DNA of 64,000 nt from Ascaphus truei (taxonomy: Eukaryota; Chordata; Amphibia; Anura; Ascaphidae). Made by a program: the position numbers and the translations under genes. The notes beneath the pieces are model-generated. The model was given only the letters and a program-made list of their open reading frames with translations. It was not told the origin of the DNA and did no database searches. Positions 45,387-55,420 of this stretch are shown piece after piece; positions within the stretch are counted from its first letter, which is position 1; the number at the start of each line of letters is the position of its first letter. The DNA is taken from contig CM071567.1 of assembly GCA_036426205.1 (NCBI GenBank), forward strand, positions 290,409,141 to 290,473,140, in the 5' to 3' direction.

Positions 45387-45695
45387 CGCTGCTGAGAGAA
45401 AAAAATTGCAAGCACACACAGAGCAATTCAATGTGAATGTGAATTTGATGTGTATTGAATGTGCATTGAATACACAAAATGGATGGTTTATTTATACTTT
45501 AATTTAATGTGCCTCAACGTCACTCGACAGGATTAGTACACAGTCCGCCCACTTTTAGCACCGGCAGCTCGTGTCCATGCCCGCGAAAATTTTTACATAA
45601 AATGTGAGACACATTGCATAGACTCTCACACACTGATCTCTATCTGAACTTGCTCTTGTCCAGATACTGCATTGTGCATTCGTCCATCTGTTTCC
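45387..45695. promoter_or_regulatory. shared divergent promoter, copy 1
   Basis: Minus-strand TATAAATA at 45496-45489, about 105 bases before the transposase ATG, and plus-strand CATAAAA at 45596-45602, about 94 bases before the accessory ATG. The same two boxes at the same spacing are in copy 2 (58120-58371), as are ACAAAATGGATGG, CGCCCACTTT and CCAGATACTGCATTGTGCAT. Confidence 0.6.
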
Positions 45696-46810
45696 ATGGA
45701 TCGCCCCCGATTCAACGGACGCAGGAACCAGCTTTCTTCTGCCGTGCCGGTCAAGCGAAAGGCGGAAGCTGTTTCCCAGCCAAAACCTAAGCGAAAACCA
45801 AAACAGAATAAAGAAAATGTTCCGAAGGCTCCAAAGGTTAAGACACCTAGGCCTTATTTTGTAAAGAAGAAGATCGGCACACTTAGCACTGTGCAAGTCA
45901 AGTGGAATCCTGATTCTCTCCTTGAACCCCCCCCCCCGCTCACCTGCTCCACAACCCATCCTCGATGCAGCTGCTCTACTGGCAACCCCCGGTTCACCTG
46001 CTCCACAACCCATCCTCGACGCTGCTGCTCTCCTGTCAACCCCCTGCCGACCTGCTCCACAACCCATCCTCGACACTGCTGCTCTCCTGTCAACCCCCTG
46101 CCGACCTGCTCCACAACCCATCCTCGACGTTGCTGCTCTCCTGTCAACCCCCTGCCAACCTGTTCCACAACCCATCCTTGACGCTGCTGCTCTCCTGTCA
46201 ACCCCCAGCTCACCTGCTCCACAACCCATCCTCAACATTGCTGCTCTCCTGTCAACCCCCTGCCGACCTGCTCCACAACCCATCCTCGATGTTGCTGCTC
46301 TCCTGGCAACCCCCTGGTCACCTTCTCCACAACCCACCTACGCAGATGTCTACAGCACAGAGCAAAAGGTTGATCTTCTTTTGGAGACCATGTTGAGTAT
46401 GGATGTGCACATGGAGAAAATGGCAAGTAACATGGAGAAGATGGCAAGTAAAATGGAAAAGATGGCAAGGAACATGGAGAAGATGGAAAGGAAGATTGTG
46501 GGGATGTATTCTTTCCTGCGAGTTCCTGTCCCTGTATGTCCGACGCAGAAGCAGGAGGGTGGCCAGCATGACGTGACCTTCACGCTTCCCTCACCAAACA
46601 CACCACGCTCACCCCACGCTCACAGAATATGTGTGCCTGTATGCATTTAAGGACAAGGTGACAACCCCAGTAAGGCACAACAGGAGGAAAGCATCCTCCC
46701 ACACCGCCTACCCTCGACCCGCTGCCAGAAGTACACCAGCACCAAGGCTTCCAACAATGCCGGACATCATCTTCACCGACCTGACCAAGCATGACCGGGA
46801 GAAATACTAG
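45696..46810 (+). pseudogene. transposon accessory protein: basic N-terminus, 18-aa repeats, coiled coil (copy 1)
   Basis: ATG 45696 (TTTCCATGG, good context) aligns with ATG 58372 of copy 2. Residues 1-65 are Lys/Arg/Pro-rich with a likely nuclear signal (VKRKAEAV, KPKRKPKQNKEN) and RPYFVKKK. A frameshift in a C run (45926-45937) leads to seven 54-bp repeats (45945-46325) encoding PAPQPILDAAALLSTPCR. Then four heptads of the MEKMAxx type (46405-46490) form a short coiled coil, followed by a segment shared with copy 2 (PVPVCPTQKQEGG) and, after another shift near 46640, EYVCLYA and PTMPDIIF, ending at TAG 46808-46810. The BEN-like domain seen in copy 2 is missing. Function unknown; probably nuclear and DNA- or chromatin-associated. 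Confidence 0.65.
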
Positions 46811-47042
46811 ACTGGATGTGCTGGTGAAGCCCTGTTGAGGCATACAGGGGCTCGTGCTTGGAGTGGCACCCCTCTTGCTAACGACTTTTCCCAAACTCTA
46901 TAGTAGTGCAAAAGTTTTTCATCCCCCCAAAGAAAAAAATTACAGTAGCATTGTTTTATTGTTTAATGTGTTTAATCATTTTTAGTTTGTTTTTTATTGT
47001 GTCGAAATATTGATATTGTCTAATCATTTTTTGTCAATCCGG

Positions 47043-47622
47043 CACAGGTAAGTATGTTACTGTATAGAAATTTGTTTATGCAAAAAAAAAAAAAAAAGTG
47101 TTTTTAAATGTGTTTTTTTTAATCAAACTAACCATGTCTGTTTATGAACAGTATACAGGATTTTCAGCAGCTGCAGTGAAAAAAGGAAGGGGGGGGTGTA
47201 AGATTACAGTACTGTGTTTACTGTAAGTACAAACAAGCCTGTATATTACACAAACCCCCCTCTCCCACCCTCTCTCAGTGTTCCAGTACAGTAACTGTAT
47301 AGAAATCCTGTTGGGGAAAAAAAAATGTTGTTGTTTTTTTTTTTTTTTTTTTTTTACAAATCTTTTGAAATGTTGTTATTGTTTAATCATTTTTACCAGT
47401 AATTACCAGTACTTGTTTCTTTCTACCGTATTTTCAGAGCTGCAGCCCCCTCTCTCCCCCCCCATCTCGCAATGCCATAACAAAGAGAGAGACCTAGCAA
47501 CTGTTTTTTTTGTATTACTGTATGCATTCAAAAATAAAAGTATTTTTTGACCGACCCCCTATTGCAGACATGAAATTCTTATGAACAGTTCAACAAAGCA
47601 TCGCACTTCACATACAGTACCA
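47043..47622. repeat. terminal inverted repeat, right arm
   Basis: Longer than the left arm because of extra A/T runs (47083-47097, 47336-47355) and a 70-base segment at about 47365-47430. Confidence 0.75.
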
Positions 47623-48119
47623 GTACAGTACGGAAAGAAAGGGCATTTCTCTTAACGGTTATTAAAAAAAATGTCCAAATGAGACGTACAGTACCAGTAA
47701 AAAAAAACAGTATGTACTGTTGCACAAGTAGAAAGCATTCAATAATAATTAATACATACAGTATGGAATAAAATATATAGATTTTTATTTTTGGTGTTTA
47801 TAAGAAAAGTTGCGCAATGCAACGTACTGTAAAACAGTAGTGGTGTATTTAGTAACACCCTAGCATACATTCATGAACTGCCTGTGATGTTCCAACTACA
47901 GAGGGTAATAATCATATATCAATTGATCCTTTCATAGAATATGTCATGAAGGATCTACTCACAGACCCACGATGTAGGCAATATATGCAGACCTGCATTC
48001 ACTTGGTGTTGCTGACCTGCATTCACTCGTTGTTGCTGACAATCGCAGCAGGACACATATAACCCTCATGAGCCTCACTCTAGCTAGTGGGATCCACGTG
48101 TGTGGCCCACATCATAGTT
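47623..48119. other. no gene recognised
   Basis: AT-rich; tracts of ACAGTACCAGTAC continue from the transposon. A 21-base CTGACCTGCATTCACT unit is repeated twice at 47985-48030. Confidence 0.4.
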
Positions 48120-48760
48120 TAATCTCGCTCAAACAGCTGCACCCCGGCAGACAGAGACAAAACACCTATGTGTTTGTCGCACAACAGACGTCACTGTGAC
48201 GTCATCCTGACGCGCGTTTTGTTCCTGAAAGACGGAACTTCTTCGGGGGTGGGAGGGTCCCAGCAGAGGCCTGCCTTTTAAAGCCTGCGGTTGCAATGGT
48301 AATATTGTGGTGTTATCAAGTGGGAGTAAACCTATCACTTGGTGCGGGACTACCAGGTAAACCACACTTGTGAGATAACATTAATCCTCAATTTTGACCT
48401 CAGCCCTATAAGGGTTTATCTCTGCAACATCACATACACTGTACTAACGTTTGGGTGTAATTCTACACTTTGCATTTGTCGCAAGATGTACCCAGCATAT
48501 TTGGCCACTCTAGGGTTAATATACCTAGGTCATTTGACAATAGAGAAGCCCTAGCATTTGGTTTCTCACAAGCGCACTCCTTTAGGTTTTAACTACTTCT
48601 AGTGTTTACTTATCTTTGAATAAAAATGTATTGTTTTGATTAGTAGAGTAGAGTGCATCACTTTGGGATTCTTTTTCTCCGATTTATATACTTACGTCAT
48701 TGTCCCTGATAGCACCTCTCTAGGTAGTAATTATTCTTAGCTGAGCAGGGAATCCCTTTT
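48120..48760 (-). mobile_element. Penelope-type terminal repeat with hammerhead-like motif
   Basis: Contains a CRE palindrome (48197-48204) beside the motif at 48209-48246. The right part (48300-48760) resembles other terminal-repeat tails in composition but has no coding. Confidence 0.45.
48209..48246 (-). ncRNA. hammerhead-like motif
   Basis: Minus strand CCGAAGA, one A, helix II GTTCC-GTCTTTCA-GGAAC (5 bp), AAA, then palindromic ACGCGCGT and C (GUC triplet). Core U4 and G12 are changed, C3 and G8 kept. Confidence 0.4.
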
Positions 48761-49075
48761 CCCCTCTCTACAGGATATAATATGGCCACACTTGCTTCAA
48801 TGAGGGTGAAGTCACATCCTGTCAGGAACTGAGGGCAGGAGTTGCCAGGAAGCAAGATGGTAATGATTGCTTCTGTGAGGATGATATCACTTCATGGCAG
48901 CGGCCATCTTGGTATCGAACAGATCCCTTATAGGTAGTGAAAGGGAGTAAGTAATGTATTTTAATATTGTAAATTGATTATTTGTTGCTTTATAGCTTCA
49001 CATTTATTGCTAATGTGACTATCTAGGGCCCCTTCACAGTGACAATTCATGGTTTTATGATTAACATGTATTTTA
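48761..49075. other. no gene recognised
   Basis: Contains two similar GAGG(G/A)TGA-(A/T)-TCAC blocks (48803 and 48877) but no frame or known repeat. Confidence 0.35.
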
Positions 49076-49370
49076 TTAAAGAGAAGGAACAAGAAGATCC
49101 TTTATGCTACACTCATTATAGATACCACCAGAATATAAATGAACTAAGAAAACTTAATCTTCTGATTATAATTCAAAATAAAATATGGACACATACAGTA
49201 CATAAATTGTCATCAAATCTTTTAAGTTATTTTAATGTTTTTACAATGATTTATGTATGTGTCCATATTTTATTTGGAGTTATAATTAAAATATTATGTT
49301 TTATTAGTTCATTAAAAGCCTGGAGGTATCTATTAATGAGTGCAACATAAGGGATCTTCTTGTTCATTCT
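49076..49370. mobile_element. ~295-bp foldback MITE
   Basis: AAAGAGAA-GAACAAGAAGATCC at the left pairs with GGATCTTCTTGTTC-TTCTCTTT at the right, and the arms pair through ATATGGACACATAC/GTATGTGTCCATAT near the centre. No coding; TIR type resembles Tc1/mariner MITEs but no clean TA pair is seen. Confidence 0.75.
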
Positions 49371-49807
49371 CTTTGATATTTACTTAATCTAGATCGTAGC
49401 AAGCACCAACTCATCTACTCTACTAGAACATTACACATTTATATCTGTGTTGCAGGATTACTACTTTCTCTTTTAACATGTATTTTAAAGGCATTTTTAA
49501 TGTAATGCTTTCTTTTTATACGTGTTTATTTTTTTATTGATTAATGCCTAAAACCACTATTAGCCACATTTAGCTAATAGTTATATCTAGCATTAGTATA
49601 GAGGGGAGTAGGTCTGTTTGGTGGTGGTGGTGGTGGGGGTAGAGGGAGTCGGTGAAGGGGGGCGTTCCTCCAGGGATGGAGTTGAGGCCTTCCGTGGGGG
49701 AGATAGGAGGAATTAACCCCTTGCTACCTTAGCGCTTATTAAAGCATTACATAAAAATGCTTTACTAACCTCTAAGGTTGCCAATCTTAAGTAGTGTAAT
49801 TTTTTAT
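49371..49807. other. no gene recognised
   Basis: Short (GGT)n tract at 49621-49635; otherwise unassigned. Confidence 0.4.
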
Positions 49808-50310
49808 GTATTACATAGCTACATAGTTACATAGTAGTTAAAAAAAGACATACTGTACGTCCGTCAAGTTCAACCTATGTTAAATTTAGGCAACAGATAA
49901 TTTATCCTATATCTGTATTTACAATATATTGATCCAGAGGAAAGCAAACAAAAAACCAGAGACATATCATCCAATGATATCTCATAATTTAAAAATAAAT
50001 TCCTTCATTAATCCAAAATTGGCAATCAGATTACTCCCTGGATCAACATCTTTCCCATATTCACTTATTAGGTATATCCCTGTAGATCTTTACTTTCTAA
50101 AATGATGTCCAACCTTTGTTTGAACAGATCTATTGAATCTACCATCACAGCCTCCATTGGTAATGAATTCCACATTTTAACTGCCCTTACTGTAAAGAAC
50201 CCTTTCCTTTGTTGTTGGGGAAATCTCCTTTCTCAATGTCCTTTTTACTGCCCTAGGGATGAATAGTTATTTTGAATGCTCCTTGTACTGTTCCTGAATA
50301 TACAGATGCA
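49808..50310 (-). mobile_element. CR1 LINE 3' end
   Basis: On the minus strand this encodes the CR1 ORF2 C-terminus (KGFFTVRAVKMWNSLP, about 50200-50150, then a MADxVDxF-like motif) and ends in the TTGAACTTGACGGAC 3' UTR with a TACTATGTAACTATGTA octamer tail at 49808-49840. Same family as the 28604-28692 insertion. Confidence 0.8.
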
Positions 50311-50384
50311 GCGGCCATTATCTGATCATTTACCAAATTGGTTTTCGAGATTTCCCTGAGATTCTTTAAAAAATTGCCGCAGCA

Positions 50385-50437
50385 GACTAATGGCCCATCG
50401 GATTAACACAGCAGGGGTTCCTGCTGTGTTAATCCTA
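50385..50437. repeat. fragment of the 33103-type MITE
   Basis: AATGGCCCATCGGATTAACACAGCAGG matches 33218-33245; the centre forms a 15-bp hairpin GATTAACACAGCAGG/CCTGCTGTGTTAATC. Confidence 0.7.
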
Positions 50438-50476
50438 CCGGGGTGTATCGGTCTGTAAGAGATGCGCTGTAAGAAA

Positions 50477-50777
50477 TAGGAAGTGGTAGTCAGGCGGTGC
50501 ACTGCTGCCGTCTGGATATGAATTGGAAGTCCACACGCTTTAGATAATAAAGGTTGTATTTAATGAGTGCATACACAAAAGAGGTATACTGCTACAAAAA
50601 ACCTCTTGACGCGTTTCGAGGACGTCACGAAAAGCGGTTTTGGCAAGGAGTGTTTTTTGTAGCAGTATACCTCTTTTGTGTATGCACTCATTAAATACAA
50701 CCTTTATTATCTAAAGCGTGTGGACTTCCAATTCATATCCAGACGGCAGCAGTGCACCGCCAGACTACCACTTCCTA
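50477..50777. repeat. near-perfect palindrome, 126-bp arms
   Basis: Left arm 50477-50602 and right arm 50652-50777 are inverted copies with about one mismatch; the 49-base spacer contains CTTGACGCGTTTCGAGGACG, a hammerhead-like remnant (GAAACGCGTC on the minus strand, 50618-50609). The arms carry no coding. Confidence 0.9.
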
Positions 50778-51299
50778 TTACTTTACCTGCATTGGCTGGA
50801 GCACGCATCACTACACTCCCGGATCAGAGGAGCTCCTTTCAGCGTTGGAGTTGGACTCGGCGTGTCAAGTCTGTGAGTAACATACCCCCTTTTCCCCCTG
50901 GTGGGGATTTCTACCGTGTGTGACACCGGGCTCGTGAGGGCAGTGGCGGAGGATCGCGGTGAGTCATTGGCCGGTCATAGTCTCCTGGTTGGAGACACGG
51001 CGCCGCCGTTTGTATATATCCTCCCTACCACATCTTTACCCCGTCCCATGGCTGAGTCATTAACACACTGAGCTCATGAGGGTTTCACATTGATCAACAT
51101 TTCCTGTAGTGAGATGCTGAACGGGAGTGCTTTCATATGATTATACATCCATTAGATTTCTTTTGGACTATCTGTAGAGTTTATGTGTGCACAATTTTGG
51201 CAGCATTGGTCATACCTGGAAGCATTTCTGGGACACCTCGAATGCGCTGTAAGAAAGGCTGAATCGGTCACTTTAACAGGGAGCATCTAACAAGCTATC
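50778..51299. other. no gene recognised
   Basis: Begins as continuation of the terminal-repeat-like sequence after the palindrome (CCCCCTTTTCCCCC at 50885). No frame of interest. Confidence 0.35.
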
Positions 51300-51910
51300 G
51301 CAGGGTTTTTATTTAATTTTAAACACAACAGTATTGTAGCAAGGGGTCTATGGATCTGAACTGCATTGATTTCAGGTCCGGGATCCCCTACTGTACACTT
51401 CCGGAGATACAGCCCTGTGATGGGGTGCCGGTGTCCCCATGTTAAAATACTGTGGGTCACGTGACCGTGGGATCTAAACAAAGCAGAGGGATAGTGGCAC
51501 CCCATAACGGGGCCTGTATCTTGGGAAGTAGGGTTCCTTGAGGCTGAAATCAACTTTGTTCAGCTCAGAATACCCCTGCTCTCCCACACTAGTATCAAAA
51601 AATAATTTCCTTGCTAAGGTAATAAAGCTGCTTACATTTTATTTTTGTTCACAGTGTGCGTGAGCAGGGGTCTCCTGAGGTGAACAAAGTAATTTCAGCC
51701 TCAGAGACCCCTTACTTCCCGAGATACAGGCCCCTGGTAAGGGGTGCCATTATCTCTCTGCTTTGTTTAGATTTCACATTTATTTTAACATGGCGGGGAT
51801 ACCAACACCCCATACCGGGGTCTGTAACTCGGGAAGTAAGGGCTCCCGAGGCTGAAAACAACTTTGTTCAGCTGAAGAAACCCTTGCGCATGCAGACTAT
51901 AAATAAAAAT
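51300..51910. repeat. inverted repeat pair (~290-bp arms, diverged)
   Basis: Left arm about 51300-51590 and right arm 51655-51910 share GAGCAGGGGT-type inner ends, CTGAGGCTGAAATC and GTATCTCGGGAAGTA blocks in inverted order. Within each arm the ACTTCC-GAGATACAG motif is itself repeated, so the family has an internal duplication. No coding. Confidence 0.65.
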
Positions 51911-52471
51911 AAAATGTAAGCACCTTCATTACCTTGGCAAAGAAGAACAGATGTCCTCTGGCGCGTTGTCACAAGTATATTCGGTTTAGTTCAAAATAAA
52001 AATGAGAGAAGATAGTAATGTATCAATACAGGTTAATTAAACCTTGAAGTTCATACATTTGAATTCATGCACTTACAATTTTGCATAGCATGTGTTGTAA
52101 TTCTTTACCTATCCGGAGTGTCAGAGGTTAATCTAGACAGGCTAGGTCTCCAATACATATAGAGTTGCAATGGAAATAGAAGAGAGAAAAGATCATGGAA
52201 TAATAAATTTATTACAAAAGTCTAGATTAAGAACAATATTGCACCTACAGACAGAATAATCAAAAACAGCGTTTTTGGATAACTTCCCAGCGTGTGGTAG
52301 TAACTCTTTGCTTTGATGGTAATGTTGCTCACATATTGTAGAGTCCACTGTCCCCTTCTGCTGTGTGTCCACTGCGCCAATTCACCTCTGATTTTCTTGA
52401 GGGGGGACACTGCACCTCTTCTATTACCCTGTATCTTGCGCACGGTCAGGGGTGCTGGGAGGAGATACACT
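51911..52471. other. no gene recognised
   Basis: AT-rich; nothing assignable. Confidence 0.35.
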
Positions 52472-52858
52472 GGCGACACACTTTATTCGAGCTTGGCTAG
52501 TCCCACGAATTCGGGTATACCCGGGTGTATTGAGGTTTGTGACTGTTTTCTGCCCGAGTGCATTGGGTTATTTTCCAAGCAGGGATTGAAGCATTTTATT
52601 CCCGCTGGCTGCAATACTGCACAGTATATATATATATACTGCATTAAAATTCATGAATTTATGCCATCTGGTAGACACGCGAAGCATTGCAGCCTATTAA
52701 ATCCTAATCATTATCATTTAACAGATCAGCCGCCCATCAGCCAGGCATGAACCCAGGCTGGGAAGGCAAATGCAACGGGGCTTGTCAGAGGTGAGGAGCG
52801 GCGCATTCCAGGTATCTGCCAGGTACATACCGGGTATTTGCTCGAATAAAGTGTGTCG
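52472..52858. mobile_element. MITE with 19-bp TIRs
   Basis: CGACACACTTTATTCGAGC at the left is exactly inverted at the right (GCTCGAATAAAGTGTGTCG). The inner 52640-52760 sequence (CCATCTGG, CGCGAAGCATTGCA, TTAAATCCTAATCATTATCA, CAGGCATGAA) has a diverged copy at 61725-61850, next to the forkhead ORF. Confidence 0.85.
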
Positions 52859-52944
52859 GTGCAGTATTACAGCAGCAGTGTCTCATTCACTCTCGTATTC
52901 GTATACAAGTAACTGCAGGGCCAGCAACCAGTAGATTCAGCAAA

Positions 52945-53073
52945 GGGGAATCCTCACCACAAGTTACACGTAGAAAACTATGATGGCTCAGTAAGTCCAA
53001 AAATCTAACATTTCGCCAATGCTTCATCAGGGATAGCTCCCTTTAACGTGTGACGTGTGTGAGGATTCCCCTA
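52945..53073. repeat. short foldback with hammerhead-like motif
   Basis: GGGGAATCCTCAC (52945-52957) is inverted at 53061-53073. On the minus strand, CTGATGAAG (53030-53022), a weak helix II GC-ATTG-GC and GAAATGTT follow: the core CTGATGA is fully canonical but GAAA is followed by T. Confidence 0.5.
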
Positions 53074-53421
53074 TGCTGAAGCTACACCTGCGGGACCATA
53101 TGGAGGCCCCCAGACACCTGTGGGAACCCTGTCAGCTCTACTGAACTTTAATATCTTACGGTCAGCTCTTTGACCAGGCAGTACCCAAAACGTCGGTTTG
53201 CTGAGTTCTACCTCCTGATAGAATATGGAGGGTCCCTTAGGTACTGTACTCTCATACCCTAAGTTATTCTCTCCCACCCTCTTACGAAGGGCCTCAGCCG
53301 CAGGTGACAAATTACCTTCCTCCCACCAGTGGTCCATTATAGGACCATCCTCCAGCAATAGCCGTGTTCTATGTACAGCTGCAGCCTCCTTTTTCCTTAT
53401 GCGGCCGTATCGGCGCAACAC
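53071..53421 (-). CDS. hypothetical ORF, 116 residues
   Basis: Open from 53421 to 53071, basic N-terminus (RRYGRIRKKEAAAVHR), acidic-aromatic middle (PIMDHWWEEGNLSPAAEALRKRVGE), Pro/Gly C-terminus. Not similar to any family I recognise. Composition is protein-like and it overlaps no better candidate, so it may be part of an unknown transposon; equally it may be chance. Confidence 0.25.
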   Translation of the reverse strand: MLRRYGRIRKKEAAAVHRTRLLLEDGPIMDHWWEEGNLSPAAEALRKRVGENNLGYESTVPKGPSIFYQEVELSKPTFWVLPGQRADRKILKFSRADRVPTGVWGPPYGPAGVASA

Positions 53422-53579
53422 TGATAACCGCGGGCAGATGCAGTATTTTTTTTTTCCGGATTATGTTCCGGTATTTTAGCGCTCGTAATATTAGCATTTT
53501 ATTAGCGCTGTCCGCAATACTGCAATACCGTCTAAAACCCTCAGGGGGGCGTTCGCGAGCTGTTGTCTTCAAAGTCTAA

Positions 53580-54005
53580 TACTTTAGCAGTTCAACCTAC
53601 AGTACATCAGTACACAGTCTGCGTGTGCGCGCAGTAATTGTAAATTTACATATTTATACATGCATGTGCAGTGCTGTATGTCTCATTTCAACAATGCATA
53701 GGCGTGTACTGTAACAGTATCCCATTTCGGCATTACAGGCTCTCCCCTCGCTCACCCCCGCACACACACAGGCTAATTTACTGCACTGCAGTATTTCAAC
53801 ATCTTATCTTATCTACAGTACTGTACAGCTCTCCCACACCATTCCTTTGAATGTGTGTCTTTCTGGTTTCAATCACATTCCTGCTTGCTAGCTGATGATT
53901 AGTGCGCATGCGTCTATAACTTCACCACTGCTTACTTGCAAAGTTCAAGAGTGAGTGATCAAAAAAAAAAAATTCTCGTCATTTTTTATTTTCTCCACAA
54001 TGGAA
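53580..54005. repeat. subterminal-type repeat, GCGCATGCG-containing
   Basis: ACTGTACAG tracts, AGTGCGCATGCGTCT (53901) and CACACACACAGGCT; resembles 42640-42830 and 55425-55700. Interrupted at about 54005 by the next insertion and probably continued at 55420. Confidence 0.45.
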
Positions 54006-55420
54006 AAGGGAAAAATCCGGGCGCTCCCTGGGAAGTGTAAAACAGGGGAAATATGACAATGAATTTTACAACCTTATAAACAAAGGTCCTCTCAGTCTCG
54101 TCTTCTCGTCCTATGGCTCTGACCCCAATAGAATCTTATCCAGGATCCTTGTTAGTATAGTAATATAGAGAAAAAGGGGGAGCACAGGTTGAGGAATTTG
54201 GGGTGTTTATGGTATCTAATAGATACTAGTGGTGGTGATCAAAATATATACAAAAACAGTTACACAGCCTTGTGTAAATGCTATCACAGCAAGGTTTCGT
54301 TGCGGTTATCACTATTAGGTGTTAGTCTGCTAGGAATGTATATCTGAATCCCAGGGTGTTAACATCCTCAGATCCACATTGTTTTATAACAGACAAGTAT
54401 GCACCAGTATGTGATACATATCAGTATATCACTCAAAGGGTTAATCACCACTTGGGGGTATATAATGAGTGATCATCAGCAACTCCTCATTCCTTTGAGA
54501 AAGTGGCGTCCCTACGTCACGAAACGCGTTAGGGTGGGAGGAGTTAGGATTCCGTGTCAGCAGTGCACTCGCTGTGACTTGAGAGGTGAGGAGTCTGCCA
54601 TACCCATCGGTTACAAACCGGAATGTAGCCGAGTGGGGGGAGAGACTCAAACACACCAAACCGGAAGGGATAAGCCGTGAGAGAGCCCATCTCTTCTGGA
54701 GCAAGCACAGGAGGTACATCACAAGCTGCGGACGGCATCCTCGTGTCGATTTGAAACGCATGTATTCATGTGAGTACATGTGAGTAGCGAATTACTTGTT
54801 TTTATTGCAGGCTCATTTGCCGGTTTGTTAGGCTTGTTTAAGCCGATTTTAATAAATTTGTGACCCCCCTTTGCCATTGTTCATTCTCCTTCTCTGGGGG
54901 TTCGTGGAGTTCGGGTGATTCTGGGAATCACGAAATTCCAAGAGATTAAGGAAGTACCCAGGGGATTCGTGGTACACAAGGAATAAAGCACAGATTGTCT
55001 CCACTGTACCCTGAAAGAGACACTCCTGTAAGTGTACTCAGTCCACACTGGGGAAGTTGCATTAAGGGGTTAACATCAACAATCAGTAGTACTGCGCAAT
55101 GGTGTACCCTTCTATAATTTCCAGGTGTATTGAAAAATGCAGCAGTGAAGAAATACTACAGCCATCCACTTCACGTTTTGGACTTTGGGACACTCTTCAA
55201 AGACTGTTTTTTGTTTCCTATGGACACAGTGACTCTTTAAGCGCCAGGTATCCTTATTTCACCATTACAGTTTCATATGCAAATTGAGGTAATTTGCGTT
55301 GTGGGAAGCCTACGGCAGCTTTGGTCTCTTGTAATCACAATTGGTTTGTATTTGTATGGTTCATTTATTCACGTGTAAGTCACATTATAACTAGGTTAAG
55401 CGCTATAGTTAGGGTATATT
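54006..55420 (+). mobile_element. Penelope-type terminal-repeat insertion
   Basis: 54060-54310 repeats 7590-7835; the hammerhead-like motif is at 54495-54530. The outer sequence on both sides belongs to the same subterminal repeat, so this is an insertion. No coding. Confidence 0.5.
54495..54530 (+). ncRNA. hammerhead-like motif, U3/A8 variant with 6-bp helix II
   Basis: TTGAGAA (54495-54501), one A, helix II GTGGCG-TCCCTA-CGTCAC (6 bp, one G-U), GAA, palindromic ACGCGT and T (GUU triplet). Confidence 0.5.

Larger units (their letters stand above)
43195..47622. mobile_element. two-gene Tc1/mariner-superfamily transposon, copy 1
   Basis: Imperfect inverted repeats of about 445 bases (43195-43640) and 580 bases (47043-47622), starting TGTGAAGTGC and ending GCACTTCACA, enclose a multi-exon transposase (minus) and a divergent accessory gene (plus). 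The arms share TTCATAAGAATTTCA, CTTTGTTATGGCATTGCGAG, CACTGAGAGAGGGTGGGAG and ACCTGTGCC in inverted order. The flanks of the termini are AA and TA, so a TA target duplication is possible but not intact. A Tc1/mariner element of 4.4 kb with long TIRs and a second gene is unusual. Confidence 0.75.

Noticed and set aside
45945..46330. CRISPR-like array (54-bp regular repeats)
   Set aside because: No spacers; contiguous tandem codons in a eukaryotic transposon gene.
45555..46337. 260-residue minus-strand open frame (MGCGEGDQGVARR-like repeats)
   Set aside because: It is antisense to the 54-bp proline repeat; a repeat whose period is a multiple of three is open in several frames. The plus-strand reading is supported by conservation with copy 2.
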